The position numbers and the translations under genes were made by a program. The notes under the pieces are model-generated. The model was given only the letters and a program-made list of their open reading frames with translations, had not been told where the DNA came from and made no database searches. From positions 1-18,566 of the forward strand of contig JAOUFO010000007.1 of assembly GCA_029858165.1 (NCBI GenBank): a DNA stretch of 18,566 nucleotides. The letters run 5' to 3'. Within the stretch, counting starts at the first letter, position 1; the number at the start of each line of letters is the position of its first letter. The DNA comes from Deltaproteobacteria bacterium. GTDB taxonomy: Bacteria > SAR324 > JACQKK01. Below, piece after piece: positions 7,169 through 14,188 of the stretch.

Positions 7169-9295
7169 GTGGACAACCGGCACCCTATACAAACGATCTG
7201 GAAAACCCTCCAGGTTCATACGGCCAACCCTTCCCGGCTGAAAAAAACGGTTAAAAAGTTTTCCCTGGTTGTACGCAACGGGACCTTTCAGTTTATTTTC
7301 ATCTTTTCCGCCTTCATCCTGGCGGGGGCCTCCCTCATGTACCTTTTGGAGGGCCGGGGCAAAGAAAACGCATTTTCCACTTTTTTTGAATCCTTCTGGT
7401 TTACGGTGGTCACCATCACCACGGTGGGCTATGGGGATATGGCCCCTCAAAGCCATTTGGCCCAATTGGTGGCCATGGGCATCATGTTCCTGGGCATCCT
7501 GCTGGTGGGGATTATGTCTGGTAATGTGGCCAGCATGCTGGTGGAAGCCAACCGGAAAAAGGCCATGGGCCTGGCCCCCCTGCCCAAACTGGAAGGCCAC
7601 ACCATCATTTGCGGCTGGAAGGGGGAAATGAAGGAAATTCTGCTGGGAATTCTGGTGTCCAACCCGGCCATCCATTCCACCGATCTGGTCCTGGTAAACA
7701 CCCATCAACCGGCGGAAATCGGCGATTTAAAACGGGACAAACGGTTGAGGGGGGTTCACTTTGTGTTTGGGGAGCATACCGAACGGATGGTGCTGGAGCA
7801 GGCCCGGGTCAAAAAAGCCGACCGGGTGATGATTCTGGCGGAAACCAATTCCGGCAAAAGCCCCGATGAAATAGATTCCCGAACGGTGCTTGCCGCCAAT
7901 TCCGTTCAGCATTTAAATCAGGTGGTCTACACCTGCACCGAGTTGATCCAGCCTCATTTTTCCCGCTATCTCAAACATGCCCGGGTGGAGGAGGTGGTGT
8001 TGAGTGAGGACAATGCTTTATCCCTGTTGGTGGCTGGAAGTTTGGGCAATGGGCTGGCCAATGTGATCAGCCGGTTTTTTCCGGAAAACGGAGGGATGTT
8101 GCAGGTGCTTCCCGTCCCCCCCCAACTGGCCCATGGAACCTATGGCGACCTGGCAGCCTATTTTTCGCAGATGCGGCTGGCGGTGGTGGGATTGGTGGAA
8201 AACATGGGCAATTTGTATGACCTGAAACGGCAATGGCTGCGGGAAGCCATCAAAACCGAGGATTACCGCAAAGCCATCCAGGGGTTGCGGGAAGTGGCCG
8301 TCACCGAATCCAACCAGGCCTATATGAGTCCCCCGGATCACTACCCCATTCCCCCCAACAGCAGGGTGGTGGTGCTGTTGTCTGACAACGCCGCGTTGCC
8401 CGCGGACCTTAGAAAAGAACGGATGTCGGTGCGCCCCCCCGTGACCGGCAAAAAACACGAGACTTTGGTGATCTGCGGCTGGAAGCCCAATATGGCCACT
8501 CTGGTGCGGGCAATCCTGCATGCCCACATCCGCCAGGGCCGCCCCCTGAAAGGCCTGACGGTGGTGTCCCGGATGCCGGAGGCGGAGCGGCGGGATGTGC
8601 AGGCCGCCCATGACCTGGAAGGGGTGGTGTTGGTGGAGGGGGATACCAAAGACCCGGAGGTGCTGCGCCGGGCCAAAATCCAAGCCGCTGACCGGGTGCT
8701 GATTCTGGCCCCGGAGCACCTGAAGAGTCTTTCGCTTTCCGAGGCGGATGCCCACAGTGTGATGACCTCTCTGGCGGTGTTGGATATCAACCGGTTGGCC
8801 TATAAATCGGTGGAAATCCTGGACCCTGATTTTGCCAAACAATTGGCCATTTCGGAAACCGAGGAAATCATATTGACTCACCGTTACCGGCAGGTCATGC
8901 TTTCCCAGGCATCCAACGCATTGGGTTCCTCCAGTGCCCAAAGGGCGTTGCTGGATCGCAAACTTTTCCAATTGCAGGTGATGGACTTTCCCCAAATCGG
9001 CCCCGGCAAAACTTTTGAGGATTATCAAAAAATATTTCGGGCCAAGGGGATCACCCTGGTGGGGGTGTTGGAAAACAGCGGCTCCAGCCATGTGCAAAAA
9101 AAGGATTACCTGTATCAGGCCCAGATACAACCCCGGATTCGCAATTCCATCCGCCATCTGAATCAGATGAAAAAAATCATCAGCAACGAGCCCAAGTTAA
9201 ACCCCCCCTTGGATTACATTCCGGGCACCCACTCTCTGGCCATTGTCATTTTTCCCAGCAGGGAAGAAACCGGCAGTCTGCGCCAAGCATCTTGA
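7169..9295 (+). CDS. Two-TM potassium-channel-like protein with tandem RCK domains (CASTOR/POLLUX-like)
   Basis: 708 aa. Starts at GTG with AAGGA six nt upstream. After about 37 residues come TM1 (about 40-60), a pore loop with K+ selectivity filter TTVGYGD (84-90) and TM2 (about 96-120). Two large RCK/TrkA-N-like modules follow: the first opens at HTIICGWKGEM (144-154), the second at ETLVICGWKPN (431-441). Both replace the usual GxGxxG nucleotide loop by a CGWK pattern, as in the CASTOR/POLLUX/DMI1 branch, and each is followed by an acidic 'A..RV.ILA' Rossmann strand (217-224 and 508-514) and an RCK_C-like lobe (about 300-405 and 595-695). Expected to form an inner-membrane tetramer gated by a cytosolic ring. 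The stop is followed 14 nt later by the cNMP-binding gene, so the two are one transcription unit. Ion selectivity is strongly predicted; the gating ligand is unknown. Confidence 0.88.
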   Translation: MDNRHPIQTIWKTLQVHTANPSRLKKTVKKFSLVVRNGTFQFIFIFSAFILAGASLMYLLEGRGKENAFSTFFESFWFTVVTITTVGYGDMAPQSHLAQLVAMGIMFLGILLVGIMSGNVASMLVEANRKKAMGLAPLPKLEGHTIICGWKGEMKEILLGILVSNPAIHSTDLVLVNTHQPAEIGDLKRDKRLRGVHFVFGEHTERMVLEQARVKKADRVMILAETNSGKSPDEIDSRTVLAANSVQHLNQVVYTCTELIQPHFSRYLKHARVEEVVLSEDNALSLLVAGSLGNGLANVISRFFPENGGMLQVLPVPPQLAHGTYGDLAAYFSQMRLAVVGLVENMGNLYDLKRQWLREAIKTEDYRKAIQGLREVAVTESNQAYMSPPDHYPIPPNSRVVVLLSDNAALPADLRKERMSVRPPVTGKKHETLVICGWKPNMATLVRAILHAHIRQGRPLKGLTVVSRMPEAERRDVQAAHDLEGVVLVEGDTKDPEVLRRAKIQAADRVLILAPEHLKSLSLSEADAHSVMTSLAVLDINRLAYKSVEILDPDFAKQLAISETEEIILTHRYRQVMLSQASNALGSSSAQRALLDRKLFQLQVMDFPQIGPGKTFEDYQKIFRAKGITLVGVLENSGSSHVQKKDYLYQAQIQPRIRNSIRHLNQMKKIISNEPKLNPPLDYIPGTHSLAIVIFPSREETGSLRQAS

Positions 9296-9309
9296 CCAGG
9301 GAGCCTGTG

Positions 9310-9813
9310 ATGAATCCGCAAATCCTTCAAACCCTGAAAACCACACCCTTATTCCGTTATTTTGGTGATAAGGAGGATAAACTGGCCGTGATCAGTTCGT
9401 TTATGAAAAACCGGTTTGTCCCCAGGGGGGCAGTGTTGATCCGGGAAGGGGAGTTGGGGGATGAAATGTTCATTCTCCATAAAGGGGGGGTGGAAATCAC
9501 CAAAACCACCATGGAAAAGGATCAGTACACCGTGGCCCGGCTGAATGCCGATGATTCCCCATTTTTTGGCGAACTGGCTTTGCTGGATGAAGACAAACGG
9601 TCCGCCACCATTACCGCCATTGAGGATTGTGAGGTGCTGGTGCTGACCCGGGGGGATTTTGTTCATTTGGGCGATGCCAATCCTGATATCGGTCTGGTGT
9701 TGATGCGTCAGCTTTCCAAAATCCTTTCCCATCGGCTGCGCACCACCAATGAGGATGTCATCCTTTTGTTTGAAGCGCTGGTCAATGAAGTCACCTCCGA
9801 GGAAATCGCCTGA
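9310..9813 (+). CDS. Stand-alone cyclic-nucleotide-binding protein, partner of the channel gene
   Basis: 167 aa, essentially a single cNMP-binding fold (about 12-140) plus a short helical tail (about 148-165). The phosphate-binding cassette FFGELALLDEDKRSATITA contains Glu88 and Arg98 at the expected places, and the beta-roll 'GAVLIREGELGDEMFILHKGGVEI' is typical. There is no helix-turn-helix, so it is not a Crp/Fnr transcription factor, and no membrane segment. ATG at 9310 is chosen because AGGGAG lies six nt upstream (9298-9303); in-frame GTG (9307) and TTG (9292, overlapping the channel stop) are alternatives. It follows the K+ channel gene directly and ends before a terminator, suggesting a dedicated regulatory subunit of the channel. 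Binding of cAMP or cGMP is inferred from the motif. Confidence 0.88.
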   Translation: MNPQILQTLKTTPLFRYFGDKEDKLAVISSFMKNRFVPRGAVLIREGELGDEMFILHKGGVEITKTTMEKDQYTVARLNADDSPFFGELALLDEDKRSATITAIEDCEVLVLTRGDFVHLGDANPDIGLVLMRQLSKILSHRLRTTNEDVILLFEALVNEVTSEEIA

Positions 9814-9847
9814 TCCCTCCTGCCCGCCGGTTTCCGTCGGATGATTT

Positions 9848-9873
9848 CCGGTTCAGTCAACCGCCGGTTTTTT
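9848..9873 (+). terminator. Rho-independent terminator after the channel/cNMP unit
   Basis: A stem CGGTT/AACCG (9849-9853 with 9859-9863, 5-nt loop), or the overlapping CCGG/CCGG pairing (9848-9867), is followed directly by six T (9868-9873). It sits 35 nt after the stop of the cNMP-binding gene and just before the hrcA promoter. Confidence 0.5.
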
Positions 9874-9875
9874 GC

Positions 9876-9905
9876 TTGACAATCCCCCCAAAATTGAGCG
9901 ATTAT
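9876..9905 (+). promoter_or_regulatory. Promoter of the hrcA-grpE-dnaK-dnaJ operon
   Basis: A consensus TTGACA (9876-9881) is followed after 18 nt by GATTAT (9900-9905), a four-of-six match to TATAAT. The CIRCE operator starts at the last base of this -10, so HrcA bound there would block RNA polymerase. This is the standard vegetative-promoter/CIRCE arrangement. Confidence 0.7.
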
Positions 9906-9931
9906 TAGCACTCATAAAGGATGAGTGCTAA
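9905..9931 (+). promoter_or_regulatory. CIRCE operator (HrcA binding site), perfect
   Basis: TTAGCACTC (9905-9913), nine spacer bases (9914-9922), then GAGTGCTAA (9923-9931): both 9-bp arms match the CIRCE consensus exactly. It is the binding site of the HrcA repressor, which is encoded as the first gene downstream, so the operon is autoregulated. The hrcA start codon is about 150 nt further on, giving an unusually long leader for a CIRCE-first operon. Confidence 0.97.
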
Positions 9932-10080
9932 TCCATTGAGTGATTTCCACCCCTGGGGGGTGGGGCGCCGGATGATGGAAAGGTCAGGGCAAGACCATGT
10001 TATGGCCTGCAAACAACCCGGCAGGAAAAACCCTTCCCCCAAAAAAAAACAACCCCGGAAGATTCAACCTGCGATAACCT

Positions 10081-11097
10081 ATGGAAGAGCGGGTCAAAGA
10101 CATTTTATCGGCCATTATCACCAGCTACATCCATACAGCGGAGCCGGTGGGATCCCGGACTTTGTCCAAAAACCTGCCCCAGAATGTTTCCCCCGCCACC
10201 ATCCGCAACATCATGTCGGACCTGGGGGAAATGGGGTACCTGGAACAGCCCCATACCTCATCGGGCCGGGTGCCCACCAGCAAAGCCTACCGGTTTTATG
10301 TGGATTCCATTGTCACCGCCAATACCCTGCCCCAGGAAATCAAAGAGCTGATAGACCATACCCTCAGCGGTTCCCACGGAGACCTGGAAACCCTGCTGGC
10401 CCACACCACCCATCTGTTGGCGGAACTGACCAAATTCACCGGGGTGGTGGCCGCCCCGCGGGCGGACCGGGCCAAGCTGAAAATGATGGAATTCATCCGG
10501 TTGAACAGCCGGCAGGTGTTTGTGGTGCTCATCACAAAATCCAACATGGTACACAACAAAATCATAGAAACGGGTGAGGACATCTCCCAGGAGCATCTCA
10601 ATTCCATCAGCAAATACCTCAATCAGCATTTCTCGGGCCACTCGCTGATGGAGGTGCGCTCCAGAGTAATGGAAACCCTGGTGGAGGAAAAAGCCCGTTA
10701 CGACCAATTGCTGGCTCATGTGGTTCGGCTGAGCAAAAAGGCGTTTGAGCTTCCCGGAACCAGTGATCTGTATGTGGAAGGCCAATCCAACCTGGTGCGG
10801 GATTTTCCGAACATGGGCCATCTGGAAGGGTTGTTGAAGACCCTGGAAGAGAAAATATCCATAGTGGGAATTTTGGATAAGACACTGAAGGCCAGCGGCG
10901 TGCAGTTGTTCATCGGCATGGAGCACGCCAAAAAAGAGTTGCAGGAATGTTCGGTGATCGCCTCCCAATATGGGATGGACAACAACCTTTTGGGGGCCAT
11001 CGGGGTGATTGGCCCCACCCGGATGGATTATTCACGGGTGATCCCCATTGTGGATTACACGGCCAAAATCCTCAGTCAATCCCTTTCCAGCCAGTAG
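10081..11097 (+). CDS. hrcA: Heat-inducible transcription repressor HrcA
   Basis: 338 aa, the usual HrcA length. The N-terminal winged helix is plain: AIITSYIHTAEPVGSRTLSK then VSPATIRNIMSDLGEMGYLEQPHTSSGRVPT (about residues 11-66), the most conserved HrcA block. The remainder is the GAF-like and dimerisation region, with the C-terminal 'IGVIGPTRMDYSRVIPIVDYTA' signature. HrcA represses CIRCE-bearing promoters and is held active by GroE in the systems studied. ATG at 10081 is the first possible start, since an in-frame TAA ends six bases before it (10075-10077); it lacks a good Shine-Dalgarno (GGAAGA is 18 nt away). First gene of the operon, 49 nt before grpE. Confidence 0.97.
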   Translation: MEERVKDILSAIITSYIHTAEPVGSRTLSKNLPQNVSPATIRNIMSDLGEMGYLEQPHTSSGRVPTSKAYRFYVDSIVTANTLPQEIKELIDHTLSGSHGDLETLLAHTTHLLAELTKFTGVVAAPRADRAKLKMMEFIRLNSRQVFVVLITKSNMVHNKIIETGEDISQEHLNSISKYLNQHFSGHSLMEVRSRVMETLVEEKARYDQLLAHVVRLSKKAFELPGTSDLYVEGQSNLVRDFPNMGHLEGLLKTLEEKISIVGILDKTLKASGVQLFIGMEHAKKELQECSVIASQYGMDNNLLGAIGVIGPTRMDYSRVIPIVDYTAKILSQSLSSQ

Positions 11098-11146
11098 GCG
11101 GATCCTTTTATAACCCCAACCTGAATCAACCGGAAAGAGACACCCC

Positions 11147-11959
11147 ATGGCAGAAGAAGCAAACAAACCCCCAGAAGGTCAGGCTGCCTCCGGCCAGCCC
11201 CCCAAGCCCTCTCCCGCGGATGAACCCCAGGGGCAGGATAAAAGCCAGACCCAGCCGCCAAACCAAAATTTGGCATCAGGCCAAACTCAGGGGGGGCCAT
11301 CGGATACAGCGCCCAAACACAAAAACCCTGGCCACAGTGATAAACATCACAAACCGGTCGGGGGGGAAAAACCTCCCAGCATTTCCCAGTTGGAGGCAGA
11401 CATCCGTCAGGCCAAAGCGGAATCATCGGAAAATTATGATAAATACCTGCGGTTACACGCGGAGTTTGAAAACTTTAAAAAACGGATTCAAAAAGAGCAG
11501 TCCGAACTTTTGAAATACGCCCAGCTTCCCTTGTTGAAGGATATGACCGGAGTGGTGGACCACCTGACCCTGGCCTTAAACCACGCCAAAGAAAACCCGG
11601 GGGGGGACCCCAAAGCCCTGATTGACGGGATTGATATGGTGGTAAAACAGATGCTGGAGGTGTTTGAACGGTTTGGAATGACCCCCATTCCGGCCAAAGG
11701 CAAACTGTTTGACCCCAACCATCATGAGGCCATGGGAATGGTGGAGGACAATTCCACCCCGGCCAATCATGTGGTGCAGGAATTCCGCACCGGCTACCGG
11801 CTGCATGAGCGGGTGGTGCGCCCGACAATGGTAACGGTTTCCAAGGGGGGGGCGGCTCCGGTACCCGAGACCCCGCAGGAAGAAAAATCAGATGAAGATC
11901 GGGAAGAAAAACCGAATGGCAATAAAAGCGGGGGGGGCAGTCAATCCCCTCCTTCATAA
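11147..11959 (+). CDS. grpE: Nucleotide exchange factor GrpE
   Basis: 270 aa, longer than the usual 190-200. The GrpE core (about residues 76-233) has the coiled-coil 'YLRLHAEFENFKKRIQKEQ', the 'DMVVKQMLEVFERFGM' helix and the C-terminal beta domain 'FDPNHHEAMGMVEDN' and 'GYRLHERVVRPTMVTVSK'. GrpE dimers release ADP from DnaK. The extra length is low-complexity: about 75 N-terminal residues rich in Pro, Gln, Lys and Gly, and about 35 C-terminal residues rich in Glu, Lys, Gly and Ser, both likely disordered. GGAAAGAGA precedes the ATG. The coding strand contains several G7-G8 runs, unusual for an essential gene. Confidence 0.97.
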   Translation: MAEEANKPPEGQAASGQPPKPSPADEPQGQDKSQTQPPNQNLASGQTQGGPSDTAPKHKNPGHSDKHHKPVGGEKPPSISQLEADIRQAKAESSENYDKYLRLHAEFENFKKRIQKEQSELLKYAQLPLLKDMTGVVDHLTLALNHAKENPGGDPKALIDGIDMVVKQMLEVFERFGMTPIPAKGKLFDPNHHEAMGMVEDNSTPANHVVQEFRTGYRLHERVVRPTMVTVSKGGAAPVPETPQEEKSDEDREEKPNGNKSGGGSQSPPS

Positions 11960-11979
11960 CAGAACGTTTTATCCGGGAA

Positions 11980-11996
11980 TTGTGGAGCATCCACAA
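11980..11996 (+). promoter_or_regulatory. Perfect 7-bp stem-loop between grpE and dnaK
   Basis: TTGTGGA (11980-11986), loop GCA, TCCACAA (11990-11996). It lies 20 nt after the grpE stop in a 130-nt gap that also holds a smaller GTTTG/CAAAC repeat (12046-12060) but no second CIRCE and no gene. A run of only four A follows, so it does not look like a terminator. An mRNA processing or stability element is possible; this is inference. Confidence 0.4.
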
Positions 11997-12089
11997 AAAC
12001 GGACCCAACCCGCCGGACCGGATTTCATTCACCCCGTATTTGACTGTTTGGCAGGCAAACCACAACCTTTAAAGGATTAAGGAATTCAT

Positions 12090-13994
12090 ATGGGAAAAGT
12101 CATCGGAATTGATTTGGGAACCACCAACTCCTGCGTGGCCATTATGGAAGGCGGCGAGCCCAAAGTGCTCACCAACGCAGAAGGTTCCCGCACAACCCCC
12201 TCCATGGTGGCCTTTACCACCTCCAACGAGCGGCTGATCGGCCAGGTTGCCAAGCGGCAGGCCATCACCAACCCGGAGCGCACCATTTATGCCATCAAAC
12301 GATTGATCGGCCGTAAATTTGATGCGGGTGAAGTGCAAAAAGCCATGAAAACCAGCCCGTTTAAGGTGGTAAAAGGGACCCATGATCAGGCTCAGGTGGA
12401 AATCAACGGGAAGGTGTTTTCCCCTTCCGAGATATCCGCTTTTATTTTGCAAAAAATGAAACAAACCGCCGAGGACTACCTGGGTGAGGAAATCAAAGAA
12501 GCGGTGATCACCGTACCGGCCTACTTTAACGATTCCCAGCGGCAGGCCACCAAAGACGCGGGAAAAATTGCTGGGCTGGATGTGCTGCGCATCATCAACG
12601 AGCCCACCGCCGCGGCCCTGGCCTATGGTCTGGACAAGAAATCAGAAGAAAAAATCGCGGTGTACGATCTGGGAGGGGGAACCTTTGATATTTCCATCCT
12701 GGAACTGGGGGATGGTGTGTTTGAGGTGAAATCCACCAATGGAGACACCTTTTTGGGGGGGGAGGACTTTGATGACCGGATTATTCACTTTCTGGCCGAT
12801 GAGTTCAAAAAGGACAATGGAATAGACCTGCGCAATGACAAAATGGCTTTGCAACGGTTGAAGGAAGCCGCCGAAAAGGCCAAGCATGAACTGTCTTCCT
12901 CCATGGAAACCGAGGTGAATCTGCCTTTTATCACCGCGGACCAATCCGGCCCCAAGCATTTGAATGTGCGCATGACCCGCTCCAAATATGAGCAGTTGGT
13001 GGAGGACCTGGTAAAAAGGACCTTGGACCCGGTTAAGGCCGCTTTGAAGGATTCCGGCCTGACTGTCGGGGATATTGATGAGGTGATTTTGGTGGGGGGG
13101 ATGACCCGGATGCCCCGCATCCAGCAGGTGGTGGAGGAATTTTTTGGCAAGCCGCCCCATAAAGGGGTAAACCCGGATGAGGTGGTTGCCATCGGCGCAT
13201 CCATCCAGGGGGCGGTGCTTAAAGGGGATGTGAAGGATGTGTTGTTGTTGGATGTGACCCCGCTTTCTTTGGGGATAGAAACCCTGGGAGGGGTGATGAC
13301 CACCCTGATTCCCCGCAACACCACCATCCCGACCAAAAAAAGTCAGACATTCTCCACCGCGTCGGATAATCAACCGGCGGTCAGCATTCATGTGTTACAG
13401 GGAGAGCGGCCCATGTCGGCTGACAACAAAACCCTGGGCCGGTTTGAGCTGACCGGTCTGCCTCCGGCTCCCCGGGGAGTGCCCCAGGTGGAGGTGACGT
13501 TTGATATTGATGCCAACGGGATTGTGCATGTGACCGCCAAAGATATGGGGACCGGAAAATCCCAGGATGTCCGCATCACCGCCTCCGGCGGCCTCAGCGA
13601 AACCGAAGTGGACAGAATGGTGAAGGAGGCCGAACAGTATGCCTCCCAGGATTCAGAAAAAAAAGGGCGGGCTGAGGCGGTGAACAACGCCGAATCCCTG
13701 GCCTATTCCACCGAAAAAACTTTAAAGGAGGTGGGGGACAAGGTGTCTGCCGCCGACAAGGAAAATGTGGAAAAAGCCCTGGCCAAAACAAAACAGGCCC
13801 TTGAAGGGGGTGATGTGAAAGCCATCAATGACGCGGCGGAAGAGCTTTCCACCGCTTCACATGTGCTGGCCCAGGCACTCTATTCTCATTCCGGGGAGGC
13901 CCAAGGGGGGGCGGATGACCATTCCCATGGGGGAAAAAATGAGGAAAACGTGGTGGATGCCGAGTTTGAGGAGATGGACGGCGATAAAAAATAG
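12090..13994 (+). CDS. dnaK: Chaperone protein DnaK (Hsp70)
   Basis: 634 aa, full length. The ATPase domain starts GIDLGTTNSCVAIMEGGE and has the other actin-fold motifs: VYDLGGGTFDISILE (phosphate 2) and ILVGGMTRMPRIQQVVEEFF (adenosine). The linker 'DVLLLDVTPLSLGIETLGG' leads to the substrate-binding domain and lid. The C-terminus has the VVDAEFEE motif of bacterial DnaK. It folds and protects polypeptides with DnaJ and GrpE encoded on either side. AAGGA (12080-12084) sits six nt before the ATG. Likely transcribed from the CIRCE promoter upstream of hrcA. No anomalies apart from G6-G8 runs. Confidence 0.99.
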   Translation: MGKVIGIDLGTTNSCVAIMEGGEPKVLTNAEGSRTTPSMVAFTTSNERLIGQVAKRQAITNPERTIYAIKRLIGRKFDAGEVQKAMKTSPFKVVKGTHDQAQVEINGKVFSPSEISAFILQKMKQTAEDYLGEEIKEAVITVPAYFNDSQRQATKDAGKIAGLDVLRIINEPTAAALAYGLDKKSEEKIAVYDLGGGTFDISILELGDGVFEVKSTNGDTFLGGEDFDDRIIHFLADEFKKDNGIDLRNDKMALQRLKEAAEKAKHELSSSMETEVNLPFITADQSGPKHLNVRMTRSKYEQLVEDLVKRTLDPVKAALKDSGLTVGDIDEVILVGGMTRMPRIQQVVEEFFGKPPHKGVNPDEVVAIGASIQGAVLKGDVKDVLLLDVTPLSLGIETLGGVMTTLIPRNTTIPTKKSQTFSTASDNQPAVSIHVLQGERPMSADNKTLGRFELTGLPPAPRGVPQVEVTFDIDANGIVHVTAKDMGTGKSQDVRITASGGLSETEVDRMVKEAEQYASQDSEKKGRAEAVNNAESLAYSTEKTLKEVGDKVSAADKENVEKALAKTKQALEGGDVKAINDAAEELSTASHVLAQALYSHSGEAQGGADDHSHGGKNEENVVDAEFEEMDGDKK

Positions 13995-14051
13995 CCTGAA
14001 CGTTTCACAAACCGTCCCCCGGGTGGATTTCTCCAGGAGCCATTCATCGGG

Positions 14052-14073
14052 TCCCCCGGTTGGCTCCGGGGGA
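14052..14073 (+). terminator. GC-rich hairpin between dnaK and dnaJ, possible attenuating terminator
   Basis: TCCCCCGG (14052-14059), loop TTGGCT, CCGGGGGA (14066-14073): a perfect 8-bp, very GC-rich stem followed by a T-rich but interrupted stretch (GGTTTAGGCTTTTGTTT). It lies 58 nt after the dnaK stop within a gap of 194 nt. Partial termination here would lower dnaJ relative to dnaK. The broken T tract argues against full termination, and I see no convincing separate dnaJ promoter. Confidence 0.5.
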
Positions 14074-14188
14074 GGTTTAGGCTTTTGTTTATCCGTTTCA
14101 GTCTGTATTCTCATGAGAACCGTTTGAGTTTTTCCGGAATAAGCTGGGGGGGCAAAAAACAGGCCATCCCATTTACAGGAGTGTGTCC

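Noticed and set aside
6623..7708. Long minus-strand open frame (361 codons) across the DUF481/channel junction
   Set aside because: It is antisense to the channel pore region and in another frame through the DUF481 start, with a His/Gly/Pro/Gln-rich translation typical of shadow frames in GC-rich genes.
8018..9157. 379-codon frame antisense to the channel gene
   Set aside because: Composition is His/Gln/Gly-rich shadow sequence; the sense strand encodes clear RCK domains over its full length.
9921..10577. Frame starting inside CIRCE and overlapping hrcA
   Set aside because: Out of frame with hrcA, Pro/His/Gln-rich, no Shine-Dalgarno; open only because of base composition.
12642..13391. Minus-strand frame within dnaK
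   Set aside because: Shadow of a highly conserved gene.
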